DNA of 64,000 nucleotides from Sinomicrobium sp. GTDB lineage: Bacteria > Bacteroidota > Bacteroidia > Flavobacteriales > Flavobacteriaceae. Both the position numbers and the translations under genes were made by a program. The stretch spans positions 248,001-312,000 of the forward strand of contig JAJUFH010000001.1 of NCBI GenBank assembly GCA_029266035.1. Reading direction: 5' to 3'. Within the stretch, counting starts at the first letter, position 1; each line of letters starts with the position of its first letter. The notes beneath the pieces are model-generated. The model had not been told where the DNA came from. It did not search any database and saw nothing but the letters and a program-made list of their open reading frames with translations. Shown here one piece after another: positions 37,008-45,901 of this stretch.

Positions 37008-37068
37008 CAAAGTTCAGCTATATAAACATGAACTCGTTATACAATTTTGGAAAAGGATTATACAATTT
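37008..37068 (-). promoter_or_regulatory. copA promoter with two phased direct repeats
   Basis: On the minus strand the 11-mer AAATTGTATAA occurs twice (37058-37068 and 37037-37047), 21 bp apart, i.e. two helical turns. Twenty-one bases after the nearer copy is GAACTTTG (37008-37015), one base off the TAnnTTTG box, so the nearer repeat sits where -33 contacts are made. This is the layout of an AraC-family activator site; the probable regulator is encoded directly upstream. Confidence 0.55.
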
Positions 37069-37122
37069 ACAGATTTTCACAAAGGTTTTGCAGATGCTTT
37101 TACAAGCTTAAAAAGCAGCAAC

Positions 37123-37686
37123 TTACAAACTGTCAAGAGATTTCCGTCTTCGCTCGCCTACCTTTCTAAAATGAGAGGGAGTAAGCCCGGTACTCTTTTT
37201 AAATTGCCGACTCAAATGAGCTACACTGGAATAGTGTAATCGAAATGCAATCTCACTCAGCGACAGTTCGTCATACACCAAAAGTTCTTTCACTTTTTCT
37301 ATTTTAAGCGCTATATAATACCGCTCTATAGTAGTGCCTTCCACCTGCGTAAACAGATTGCTGAGATAGGTATAGTCGTGACGGAGCTGCTCTTTTAGAT
37401 AGTCGGATAGGTTTACCCTTGCTTCCGTGCTATCTTTTTCCTGTACTAAACTCACCACAAGAGTCTTGATACGTTCTATCAGTCTACTTTTTTTATCGTC
37501 TATCAAACTAAAGCCGTACGGGCTGAGTACAGCTTCTATTTGCAATTTCTGTTCTGCCGTAATAGGGGTGGTGAGTTGTACCACCCCCAACACTACAGAT
37601 TCGGGAATAACACCCAGTTTCTCCAATTCTGAGCGCACCACCATGTTGCAACGGTCGCATACCATATTTTTAATATACAGCTTCAT
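37123..37686 (-). CDS. AraC-family regulator with HMA-like metal-binding N-terminus
   Basis: A 187-residue regulator. The first ~65 residues look like a heavy-metal-associated ferredoxin fold: a beta strand, MVCDRCNMVV (CxxC), a helix, then VVLGVVQLTTPITAEQ and a closing helix and strand. Residues ~90-180 are an AraC/XylS double helix-turn-helix (LSEIAFRLHYSSVAHLSRQF, TGLTPSHFRK). I infer direct sensing of Cu+ (or a similar ion) through the CxxC and activation of copA, and possibly of the cus genes. It lies 46 bp after the DUF3347 gene and 141 bp before copA. It lacks the larger AraC sensor domains, so the metal domain is the only visible sensor. Confidence 0.85.
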   Translation of the reverse strand: MKLYIKNMVCDRCNMVVRSELEKLGVIPESVVLGVVQLTTPITAEQKLQIEAVLSPYGFSLIDDKKSRLIERIKTLVVSLVQEKDSTEARVNLSDYLKEQLRHDYTYLSNLFTQVEGTTIERYYIALKIEKVKELLVYDELSLSEIAFRLHYSSVAHLSRQFKKSTGLTPSHFRKVGERRRKSLDSL

Positions 37687-37732
37687 ACAAGTAAACTTAA
37701 ACTTACTCCCCTGAGTAGCATACCTCTATCGA

Positions 37733-38272
37733 CTATTCCAGCACTTCCTGAACTGTACCACATTTCAGCATTTTATCTCCAAAATAAGGATTCAGCACTG
37801 CTTCTTCCGACGACAACCAGTAAGCCCCTTCGTTGTTAAAAGCCATGGGACAGTATTGTTTGTATATCGCCCCGGAGGTAATTTGTCCGGAAACAAGGCT
37901 TGTTATTTCTTCCGACAGTCCGAAAAAAGACTTCCGCTGAACCTCTACATCGTCGGTAACTTCTATTTCTCCGGCAAACTGCAGTGCCTTGTCGGCATTG
38001 TCGAGTTCAGATAGCGCAGCAATCAGCATCTTCGCCTCTTTCTGCGCTTTTCCTGCATCCGTTTTTACTAAGGCCTCTTTTACACCGATATAGTAATTGT
38101 ACACCGTTCCGGTTTTCTCATCTTTAAATGTCACACTTCCCTGCAGCTGATCGGTTTGCTGTTGCTCTGTGAGCTGCTCACCTCCTTCCCCTTGCGCCTT
38201 TTTATCCGACTTACAAGAATACACCGTAGCTATAGACAATGCCAATGCGGCAATAATCAATTTGTTTTTCAT
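37733..38272 (-). CDS. DUF3347 periplasmic lipoprotein of the copper cluster
   Basis: A 179-residue lipoprotein (lipobox ATVYSCKSDKK). The mature chain is helical (VKTDAGKAQKEAKMLIAALS) and ends with the DUF3347 C-terminal signature QYCPMAFNNEGAYWLS and NPYFGDKMLKCG. This tail has two Cys and two Met and is almost the same as the end of the neighbouring CusB protein (QHCPMADADKGADWLS, NPYFGDTMLKCG). It probably binds copper and hands it to the Cus pump. 27 bp after cusB. Function inferred from context. Confidence 0.85.
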   Translation of the reverse strand: MKNKLIIAALALSIATVYSCKSDKKAQGEGGEQLTEQQQTDQLQGSVTFKDEKTGTVYNYYIGVKEALVKTDAGKAQKEAKMLIAALSELDNADKALQFAGEIEVTDDVEVQRKSFFGLSEEITSLVSGQITSGAIYKQYCPMAFNNEGAYWLSSEEAVLNPYFGDKMLKCGTVQEVLE

Positions 38273-38299
38273 CTTTATCTAATTTTTAACCTGTTATAA

Positions 38300-40024
38300 T
38301 TATTTAATTTCGGCTGTAATTTCCCCGCATTTCAGCATAGTATCTCCGAAGTACGGATTGCGTATTTCAGGAGACATACTCAGCCAGTCTGCTCCTTTAT
38401 CAGCATCTGCCATAGGGCAGTGTTGAACGTATAAAGTTACGGAAAACGGTCCGAATACACGAGTCATTCCTATCACACTTTCAGACAGCAGTTTGAAAGA
38501 ACTGCGCAACTCCTCCAAATCTTCCGTCTGCATGTGCTCCAGGGAGGTTGTCATCTCCTCTCGGAAATCCTTCCAATACTGCAGAGATTCTTCTTTAAAC
38601 AATGTCATATCGACCCCATTTAGTACAGCGCTGATATTCTCAACCGCTGTTCTAGCTGCCGGCATATCGCTACCTACAAGGGCGTCTTTCAATTTGAGAT
38701 ATGCCAGTGTTAGCTGCTCTGCAGTGTGCTTCTCTTCAGGAGAAATTTCCATCTTCTCCAAGCTGAGTGTGCTGGTATCTGTTTGGTCAGGATTCATCAT
38801 ACTGGGTTTTCCTGCCAACTGCGCTGCAGCATCTACGGTAAAGGTGCCATTAACCACGATTTCATCTCCCTCTTCCAATCCTTTTTTCACCACATAAGCC
38901 CCTCCGAGAGATGGACCGAGAACCACTTCCCTCATTTTAAACGACGGCTGTTTAGATGACATTTCCTTGGTATAGACTACAGAACGCTCTCCTGTCCACA
39001 ACACAGCACTTTTAGGAATGGTAATAGCACGATCAGCTACAGCTTCCCCTCCCGACTGTATTTCTCCCGAGGCAAACATCCCTGGTTTCAATCTTCTGTA
39101 TTTATTAGATACTTCTACGCGTGCAGTTGCCACCCTGGTTTGCGCGTCGATTAAGGGGTCTATAAAAGTCACCTCCCCTTCAAAGGTTTCTCCCGGCAGC
39201 GATGCCAAGGTATACTTTATAGGACTTCCTTCTTTTATCCAAGTCATTTCACTTTCGTAAATATCAAAAAGCACCCACATAGCCGAAAGATCAGCAATTT
39301 CGTAGAGAGCTGTCCCTCGCTCTACATAATCCCCGAGTTCAATCTTGCGTTCGGTTACCACTCCATCTACATCAGCTCGGATAGGAAAACGCTGTAAAGG
39401 AGATTTTTCTTTTAGTACTCTTTCTATTTGCGAGGCTCCAATCTTCCAATTTCGAAGCTTTTGTTTTGCTGCTTCAAAAAGCTCAGGCTGCGCATTCCGG
39501 ATGGCATAGGCCTGCAACAACTCCTCCTGAGCGGTAACCAATTCTGGCGAATACACCACTGCCAGGGTTTGTCCCTTTTTTATTCTTTCACCCGTAAAAT
39601 TGACATTGAGTTTCTCTATTCGCCCTGGCACATGGGTGGTTTGTGCATAGATTTTTCGTTCGTCGGGAACGAGCTTTCCATTGAGTCGAAGTGTTTTTTC
39701 TACTGCCTCCCTCCCCACTATCATCGTTTGCACATTGGCCAGTTTTCTCGCGTTTTCACTCATGACAACCGCATCGGGGTCTCCTTCAGAAGTATCACTC
39801 CCCAGCGGAATGAGATCCATGCCGCAAATAGGGCATTTTCCGGCTTCACTCTGCTTGATTTGAGGGTGCATAGAGCAGGTCCAAGTCTGGGCAGCACTAC
39901 CTTCTTTTTCGCCTGTATGATTATGCTGTATCTCCTTACTTCCTCCAAAAACCAACCATCCCAGTAGGAAGCCTAACAGCAGGATTCCCGCCATTATCCA
40001 GATATTTTTGTTTTTTGCTTTCAT
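38300..40024 (-). CDS. cusB: CusB-type membrane fusion protein with heavy-metal and DUF3347 domains
   Basis: Periplasmic adaptor of a copper/silver RND pump, 574 residues. N-terminal membrane anchor (MAGILLLGFLLGWLVFGG), then a heavy-metal-binding domain (WTCSMHPQIKQSEAGKCPIC, GMDLIPL), the adaptor core (a lipoyl/hairpin region with VNFTGERIKKGQTLAVVYSP, beta barrel) and a C-terminal DUF3347 domain ending QHCPMADADKGADWLS and FGDTMLKCG. CusB proteins without extra domains are about 400 residues; the two added metal domains make this one long. It lies 38 bp after the channel gene. Confidence 0.93.
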   Translation of the reverse strand: MKAKNKNIWIMAGILLLGFLLGWLVFGGSKEIQHNHTGEKEGSAAQTWTCSMHPQIKQSEAGKCPICGMDLIPLGSDTSEGDPDAVVMSENARKLANVQTMIVGREAVEKTLRLNGKLVPDERKIYAQTTHVPGRIEKLNVNFTGERIKKGQTLAVVYSPELVTAQEELLQAYAIRNAQPELFEAAKQKLRNWKIGASQIERVLKEKSPLQRFPIRADVDGVVTERKIELGDYVERGTALYEIADLSAMWVLFDIYESEMTWIKEGSPIKYTLASLPGETFEGEVTFIDPLIDAQTRVATARVEVSNKYRRLKPGMFASGEIQSGGEAVADRAITIPKSAVLWTGERSVVYTKEMSSKQPSFKMREVVLGPSLGGAYVVKKGLEEGDEIVVNGTFTVDAAAQLAGKPSMMNPDQTDTSTLSLEKMEISPEEKHTAEQLTLAYLKLKDALVGSDMPAARTAVENISAVLNGVDMTLFKEESLQYWKDFREEMTTSLEHMQTEDLEELRSSFKLLSESVIGMTRVFGPFSVTLYVQHCPMADADKGADWLSMSPEIRNPYFGDTMLKCGEITAEIK

Positions 40025-40062
40025 TCTTCTCTCTTTTTTAAATCTGTTTCGAGTAAACCCGT

Positions 40063-41364
40063 TTATTCCTCCTTTTTTGAATCCTTTTTTGGATATTGAG
40101 ACTCAGGATCCTGCGTCTCTACGGGGTGATGAGGGCTTAAATAATCTTTTTTTGCCTGTGCTACAAAACGGTCTCTTTCCGCTGTGATTTTTGCCATTTG
40201 ATACAACAATTTCTCCTGTTGCATCCGCAATACCTCCTCTATCCCGGATTTTGAATTCCCATAGGCTGTCAACAATAATTTAATGGCTTGTGCTGTGCTT
40301 TCCAGTTGTTTCTCATACAGACTTATGCGCTGTTGTGCTTTCTTGATATCGTAACGCGCCATTTCGTAATCAGACCTCAATTGGTTTCTAACTGCAACAC
40401 TTTCTTGCCTTACTGCCTCAGAGAGAAAATCTACCTCTTTCACTCTGGCCTTATGCTGCTTCCTGAAAATCGGCAAACTCACCGACAGCATGGGCATAAT
40501 CACATCCTGCCCGTTGTTTTTCGGATTCATTTCTGTCTGTTTGCTGATGATGGAATAATCTACCCCTAGTCCGAGCATAGGCATTCCTTGTTTAACAGCA
40601 GCTTTTCGCCCTGCCTCGTAAGAAGCTATCTGTCTGTCTAGTTGCTGCATTTTAGGATGAGCTACAAAAAGGCTGTCTTTCTCGGTATTTCTCAGCTCTA
40701 TCTCTTCTTCTTCGGGCAAGGTAGGGAGCGTTTTAGGGAAGACTACTTCACTGTCGTAATTTGTATTCAACAGCGCCTTGAAGCGGTATGTAAGCGCTGC
40801 TCTTTTATCCTTGAGTAGGGCAATCTCTGTCTCGGCATCACTCCTTTTCATATCTACCATCACCACATCTACCATGGCAGCCTCTCCATTGCTAAATCTC
40901 GACAGAGCCAATTTTCGAAAGCTATTGAGTACGAGCAAGTTTTCTTCTTCAACAGCTATGGTTGCCTGAAGCTCATACATTTCGGCATATACCGTTTTCA
41001 CCTCTACAAAAAGTGCTTCCCGGGTGTCTAAATATTGCTGAAAACTCGCCTCTGCCATTAGGGTTGCAGCATTTTTTTTAGCCTTCAATGTGCCAAACCA
41101 AGGGAACATCTGCATGAGTGAGAATTTTGCTTCCTGCCTTCCAAGGCGGGTTTCAATCATCTTTCCGAAAGCGCTTATGCTCAGTGTAGGGTCTGGCAAA
41201 CTGCTCAGTTGTGGCGCTTTTTGCATCGCTGCTTCAAAGCGAGCGTAAGAAGCTTTCACTTCCGGGTTGTTCTGTGCAGCTTCCTGCAAATAGTGGTCAA
41301 GGGTTTGTGTATTGGCTACAAAGGGCAGCAGTGCTAAACTTATAATGTAAATTGTGTTCCTCAT
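40063..41364 (-). CDS. cusC: TolC-family outer-membrane channel of the copper pump
   Basis: A 433-residue outer-membrane efflux channel subunit. It has a signal peptide (YIISLALLPFVANTQ) and two long helical repeats typical of the TolC fold (LDHYLQEAAQNNPEVKASYA; SRFSNGEAAMVDVVM). Its stop is followed 38 bp later by cusB, and its start lies 2 bp after the cusA stop. The C-terminal tail is polar and charged. Symbol by position in the operon. Confidence 0.92.
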   Translation of the reverse strand: MRNTIYIISLALLPFVANTQTLDHYLQEAAQNNPEVKASYARFEAAMQKAPQLSSLPDPTLSISAFGKMIETRLGRQEAKFSLMQMFPWFGTLKAKKNAATLMAEASFQQYLDTREALFVEVKTVYAEMYELQATIAVEEENLLVLNSFRKLALSRFSNGEAAMVDVVMVDMKRSDAETEIALLKDKRAALTYRFKALLNTNYDSEVVFPKTLPTLPEEEEIELRNTEKDSLFVAHPKMQQLDRQIASYEAGRKAAVKQGMPMLGLGVDYSIISKQTEMNPKNNGQDVIMPMLSVSLPIFRKQHKARVKEVDFLSEAVRQESVAVRNQLRSDYEMARYDIKKAQQRISLYEKQLESTAQAIKLLLTAYGNSKSGIEEVLRMQQEKLLYQMAKITAERDRFVAQAKKDYLSPHHPVETQDPESQYPKKDSKKEE

Positions 41365-41366
41365 AG

Positions 41367-44300
41367 CTATAAGATTTCTTTTGGTCTGTTTTTAGTCTCG
41401 CTCTTTTTCACAGCTGTTTCCCTCCAATACGCCTGAAGTACAGGAACGACAAATATGGTCATAATCTGTACAAACATCCCTCCCACAACAGGTATCGCCA
41501 TAGGCACCATAATATCCGATCCCTTACCGGTAGAAGTCAGCACCGGAAGTAAGGCGATAATAGTAACCGCGGTAGTCATCATCGCCGGACGCACCCTTTT
41601 AAGTCCAGCTTCCAGTACAGCTTTCCTCACTTCTAAAACGGTAGTGGGCTTTTTTTCTTCAAAGACCTGATGAATATAGGTACCCATAATCACCCCATCG
41701 TCTGTAGCGATTCCGAAGAGGGCGATAAATCCCACCCAAACAGCCACACTGAGGTTTACGGTATGCATCTGAAAGAGGTCGCGCATATTGACTCCCATCA
41801 CAGCAAAATTCATAAACCAGTCTTGCCCGTACAGCCACAGCATCATAAACCCACCGGCAAAAGCGACAAACACCCCGGAAAAATGTATGGCAGAGGCAAT
41901 GACCGTGCGAAATTGGAAATACAGTAATAAAAAAATCAGCATCAGGCTCAGAGGAATCACTATCGACAGCCGTTTAGCGGCTCGCAGTTCATTTTCGTAA
42001 TTTCCAGAAAACTTGTAAGTCACTCCTTTGGGCAGCTGTAATTCGCCGGAAGCAATCTTCTCATCGATAAATCGGCGGGCGTGGTCTACCACATCCACCT
42101 CGGCATAATTTTCCTTTTTGTCGAAAAGAACATAGCCTGTGAGAAAAGTATCTTCACTTTTTATCATCTGCGGACCGCGAACATAACTTATACGGGTCAG
42201 TTCTCCGAGAGGTATTTGAGTCCCCAAAGGCGTCGGCACCAATATTTTAGCTATTTTTTCCGGGCTATCACGGAGTTCTCTCGGATAGCGCACCCGTACC
42301 GGAAAGCGTTCTCTCCCTTCAACCGTAGTAGTTAGCTGTACACCACCTATGGCTGTCTCTATAAGCTGTTGTAACTGCTCCACACTCAATCCATAACGCG
42401 CTATGGCACTGCGATCTATATGTAGCTGCAAATAAGGTTTACCCACAATGCGATCGGCAAAAACAGTCTCCGATTTTACCGAAGGCACCTGCTTGAGCAA
42501 GCTTTCGAGTTTGATACCAAAATCTTGTATGGTTTCGAGATCAGGGCCGTAAACCTTGATTCCCATTGGGGCACGCATTCCTGTTTGCAACATCACCAAA
42601 CGGGTTTCTATAGGTTGTAATCGAGGGGCAGAGGTCACTCCCGGAATTCGGGTAAGCCTTACAATCTCATCCCATATATCATCGGGCGATTGCACCCAAC
42701 TTCGCCAGTTTCGAAAATAACTGCCGTCTTCGTCTTTTATCAAATCGCGAGCAGAAAATCCCTTTTCCAACACCTCATCATTCGTAAGCGTATCTCCTGA
42801 TTTCAAAATAAAACGCCCATCTCTATCGGTTTTATAAGACGCTTGCTTTCCGCTGCTGTCTCTACTGTATTCCGGTTTGTAGTTTATGATGTTTTCGTAC
42901 ATAGACACAGGTGCTGGGTCGAGGGCACTTTCCGCCCTTCCCAATTTACCGACTACCGTGGCTACCTCAGGTATTTCGGCTACCGCCATATCCAGTTGTT
43001 GTATCACTCGTTTGTTTTCTTCCATACCTGAGTGCGGCATAGAAGTAGGCATTAAGAGAAAGCTCCCCTCATCGAGAGAGGGCATAAACTCTTTGCCCGT
43101 TCCTGGAAACACATGGGTGAGACCACTCCAGAGCGAAGTTGTACGTATATTCCACCCTATGGCATCTCCTCCCTTAGCCACCACACCAAAAAGTTTTGGG
43201 AAACCTATCCATACCATCACTCCAAAAAAGATGGTAAACAGAGGTAAGAGTAAAAACTTCCCCTTATGGGCAAGGCACCATTTTAATACAGGCTCGTAAT
43301 ACCGCACCACCGCTAGTAAGGCTATAAGAATTAAAGCCAACAAGAAAACGACAAAAATACTATTGTTAAACAGCTTGTTCTGATGACCTAAGGGCATCCA
43401 TTCTTGTGCGAGTAAAAACAAGCTGGCTGCCAGTATCACAAACAAGGTAATTCTAGAGGCATACTTCGCTAGAAAATGAGGACTTCTGGGCTTGAGCAAT
43501 TGGACGAGACCTACCAGTGACAAAGCAAGCGGCAACCACATCTCAAAAACCACAGACAATACAATTCCGCCGACGAAGAGAGCTGTATTCCACAGCCAGT
43601 TGAGTTGTTTTTTCTTTGACCCTATGGAAAAAATAAAATAAGACAGGCTAGGCAAAACAACAATTCCGAGTACAAAAGAGGCTAGAAGTGCAAAGGTCTT
43701 GGTAAAAGCAAGAGGGCGAAATAGTTTTCCCTCAGCCTGTTCCATAAAAAACACCGGAAGAAAACTCACCACAGTAGTAGCGAGCGCTGTGGTAATGGCA
43801 GGACTCACCTCTGTGGTTGCACGGTAAATAATATCGACCAACTCTTTTCCCTTTGCTCCCTTGTTCTCTTCAAGTTTTAGGTGTCGGATTGTATTTTCTA
43901 CAAACACTATCCCTATATCTACCATAACTCCGATGGCGATGGCAATACCCGACAAAGCGACCACATTGGCATCTACTCCGGCATATCGCATCACTATAAA
44001 TGTCATCAGCACTGCTACCGGCAGCAAACTGGATATCAGTATAGAAGCTCTAAGATTGAGCAGGAGTACTACTACGACTATAATGCTGATGAGGATTTCG
44101 TGCGACAGGGCGCTTTCTAGTGTTCCTATGGTTTCGTGTATGAGCTGTGTACGATCGTAGAAGGGAACAATAGTAAGCTTGCTTTCTGTACCATCTTCCA
44201 AAGTTTTCACCGGAAGTCCGCGAGCTATTTCATCTATTTTGTGCTTCACCGCATCGATAACTTCGAGGGGATTAGATCCGTAACGTGCCGTGACCACACC

Positions 44301-45206
44301 CCCTACTACCTCAGCTCCTTCCTTATCGAGCAATCCGCGGCGCGTTGCAGGGCCAAGGGTCACCTTCCCTATATCGCGTATCAGTATAGGCTTGTTGGCA
44401 TTTACCGCCACTACTGTTTCTTCCAGATCTTTAATCGATTTGATATATCCCAGACCTCTAACCAGATATTCAACCTGATTTACCTCTATGGTTTTAGCTC
44501 CTGTATCTCGGTTTGAGTTCTTTACCGCTGTCATCACCTTATCGATACCGATATTGTAGGCTTTAAGGGCATCGGGATTTACATCCACCTGGTATTCCTG
44601 CACATACCCCCCTATAGACGCTACTTCCGACACTCCGGGAACGGCACTAAGACCGTATTTCACATAAAAATCTTGTGTGGTACGCAGTTCGTGCAGATCC
44701 CATCCTCCGGTTACATTTCCCAGTGAATCTCGACCTTCTAAGGTGTACCAGAACACCTGCCCCAATCCAGTAGCATCGGGGCCCAATGTAGGCTGTACAC
44801 CTTCGGGAAGAAGTCCGGGTGACAGCGAGTTGAGTTTTTCCAATATCCTGGATCGCGACCAGTAAAACTCTACATCTTCTTCAAAGATGATATAGATACT
44901 GGAAAATCCGAACATAGAAGAACTCCTCACCGATTTCACCCCTGGAACTCCGAGCAAACTGCTTGTCAAAGGATAGCTAATCTGATCTTCCACATCCTGT
45001 GGCGACCTACCCGGCCAATTGGTAAATACAATTTGCTGATTTTCTCCTATGTCTGGAATGGCATCTACCGGAACCGGATCACGTGGTAGAAAACCGATAT
45101 TCCAGTTGAAAGGTGAGCTAACCAAACCCCAACCTACAAATAGCAGGAGCAAGAGAACAGCAAGCAGCCTGTTGTTCAAAAAATAACGAATAATGGCATT
45201 TAGCAT
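41367..45206 (-). CDS. cusA: CusA/CzcA-type heavy-metal RND transporter
   Basis: A 1279-residue inner-membrane proton-driven pump. It starts MLNAIIRYFLNNRLLAVLLL, has two periplasmic loops (for example LMPTSMPHSGMEENKRV, with a methionine-rich metal path) and 12 core membrane helices (GIAIAIGVMVDIGIVFVENT contains the acidic relay). It is about 200 residues longer than E. coli CusA because of an insert of extra hydrophobic helices at about residues 535-650, which recurs in Bacteroidota. It begins the main cus run; cusC, cusB and DUF3347 follow. Cu/Ag is inferred from the cluster. Confidence 0.95.
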   Translation of the reverse strand: MLNAIIRYFLNNRLLAVLLLLLFVGWGLVSSPFNWNIGFLPRDPVPVDAIPDIGENQQIVFTNWPGRSPQDVEDQISYPLTSSLLGVPGVKSVRSSSMFGFSSIYIIFEEDVEFYWSRSRILEKLNSLSPGLLPEGVQPTLGPDATGLGQVFWYTLEGRDSLGNVTGGWDLHELRTTQDFYVKYGLSAVPGVSEVASIGGYVQEYQVDVNPDALKAYNIGIDKVMTAVKNSNRDTGAKTIEVNQVEYLVRGLGYIKSIKDLEETVVAVNANKPILIRDIGKVTLGPATRRGLLDKEGAEVVGGVVTARYGSNPLEVIDAVKHKIDEIARGLPVKTLEDGTESKLTIVPFYDRTQLIHETIGTLESALSHEILISIIVVVVLLLNLRASILISSLLPVAVLMTFIVMRYAGVDANVVALSGIAIAIGVMVDIGIVFVENTIRHLKLEENKGAKGKELVDIIYRATTEVSPAITTALATTVVSFLPVFFMEQAEGKLFRPLAFTKTFALLASFVLGIVVLPSLSYFIFSIGSKKKQLNWLWNTALFVGGIVLSVVFEMWLPLALSLVGLVQLLKPRSPHFLAKYASRITLFVILAASLFLLAQEWMPLGHQNKLFNNSIFVVFLLALILIALLAVVRYYEPVLKWCLAHKGKFLLLPLFTIFFGVMVWIGFPKLFGVVAKGGDAIGWNIRTTSLWSGLTHVFPGTGKEFMPSLDEGSFLLMPTSMPHSGMEENKRVIQQLDMAVAEIPEVATVVGKLGRAESALDPAPVSMYENIINYKPEYSRDSSGKQASYKTDRDGRFILKSGDTLTNDEVLEKGFSARDLIKDEDGSYFRNWRSWVQSPDDIWDEIVRLTRIPGVTSAPRLQPIETRLVMLQTGMRAPMGIKVYGPDLETIQDFGIKLESLLKQVPSVKSETVFADRIVGKPYLQLHIDRSAIARYGLSVEQLQQLIETAIGGVQLTTTVEGRERFPVRVRYPRELRDSPEKIAKILVPTPLGTQIPLGELTRISYVRGPQMIKSEDTFLTGYVLFDKKENYAEVDVVDHARRFIDEKIASGELQLPKGVTYKFSGNYENELRAAKRLSIVIPLSLMLIFLLLYFQFRTVIASAIHFSGVFVAFAGGFMMLWLYGQDWFMNFAVMGVNMRDLFQMHTVNLSVAVWVGFIALFGIATDDGVIMGTYIHQVFEEKKPTTVLEVRKAVLEAGLKRVRPAMMTTAVTIIALLPVLTSTGKGSDIMVPMAIPVVGGMFVQIMTIFVVPVLQAYWRETAVKKSETKNRPKEIL

Positions 45207-45214
45207 CGAATATT

Positions 45215-45314
45215 GTTTTTAGTGATATTACAATGAACCGTGAAGCGGTAATAGCAGAGCCTACCTCTTCCACACCATAACCTCGGCGGTTACGGAACTA
45301 CAATCACTAAAAAC
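45215..45314. repeat. 100-bp inverted-repeat element between HYC_CC_PP gene and cusA
   Basis: GTTTTTAGTGAT (45215-45226) and ATCACTAAAAAC (45303-45314) are perfect 12-bp inverted ends; GAACCGT near 45235 and TTACGGAAC near 45288 add an inner imperfect pair. The right end reaches the stop codon of the upstream gene. It could be an RNA hairpin (terminator or attenuator ahead of cusA) or a short inverted-repeat insertion. Confidence 0.5.
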
Positions 45315-45751
45315 TATATGAGAAAAGTATCGTACAAAACCTGAATATCCCGTACGACTGGTGGGGGAGTGTACTCCCAAAAGGAAACCACCTGTTCTTC
45401 CAGGTTTTCAAAAAGATTGAGATAGGTGTAAACAAAAGACTGTACAAACAGCAACTGAGGCTGTAATTCCAGGCTTACAACTGTTTGTAGGGTATCTTGT
45501 CCTTCGATCAGAGCAGTTTCGTCAGAACAACAAGGCGTTTTGGTCACCGAACAGTCCATACCGTCGGCATACTATTTTTTTACACTTTGTTCCAGCTCTA
45601 CAGACATACCACAACTATCTGCCACAGAAAACAGGGCTGTATCTACTAAAAAATTTCCACAAAAATGCTTTTCCACCGTAAGAGAGACCGTGGAAAAGAG
45701 CACTAGAATGGCTAGCAAAAAGGATGTTATTTTAAAAATAGCCTTTTTCAT
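45314..45751 (-). pseudogene. HYC_CC_PP-like small exported protein interrupted by an in-frame TAG
   Basis: Two open frames, 45572-45751 and 45314-45559, lie in the same reading frame and are parted by one TAG stop (45572-45574). Read through, they give about 145 residues: a signal peptide (MKKAIFKITSFLLAILVLFS), HFCGNFLVD, SCGMSVEL, PCCSDE, a Gln/Asp segment and a PPP motif near the end (YTPPPVV). This is the layout of the small Bacteroidota family with HYC, CC and PP motifs that travels with heavy-metal genes. The stop follows a run of seven A, but no single indel there joins the halves, since they are already in frame. A pseudogene, a split gene or stop readthrough are all possible. Confidence 0.7.
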
Positions 45752-45758
45752 AAGTACA

Positions 45759-45766
45759 CAAAAATA
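45759..45766 (-). promoter_or_regulatory. Promoter -7 box at the head of the copper cluster
   Basis: TATTTTTG on the minus strand, an exact TAnnTTTG match, 7 bp from the start codon of the HYC_CC_PP-like gene. The transcript would be leaderless or nearly so and could run on into cusA. Confidence 0.45.
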
Positions 45767-45875
45767 ATAAATATTCTCTACTGCCCTGAATTTTTCAGAT
45801 TTGTTAACAGTTTGGATATTGATCACTTTAGGCAGGCAGCTTTGTTTTTATACCACAAACTATCGGTTTATTCCC

Positions 45876-45883
45876 TAAATTTG
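45876..45883 (+). promoter_or_regulatory. fRMsr promoter -7 box
   Basis: TAAATTTG, an exact TAnnTTTG match, 18 bp before the ATG at 45902. It lies inside the longer open frame and so supports the shorter start. Confidence 0.5.
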
Positions 45884-45901
45884 CCTTCAAAATCGCTTGC
45901 T

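Noticed and set aside
37075..37100. A GG-N10-GC match in the copA upstream gap, possible sigma54 promoter
   Set aside because: It lacks the TGGCA and TTGC context and such spacing occurs by chance; the direct repeats explain the gap better.
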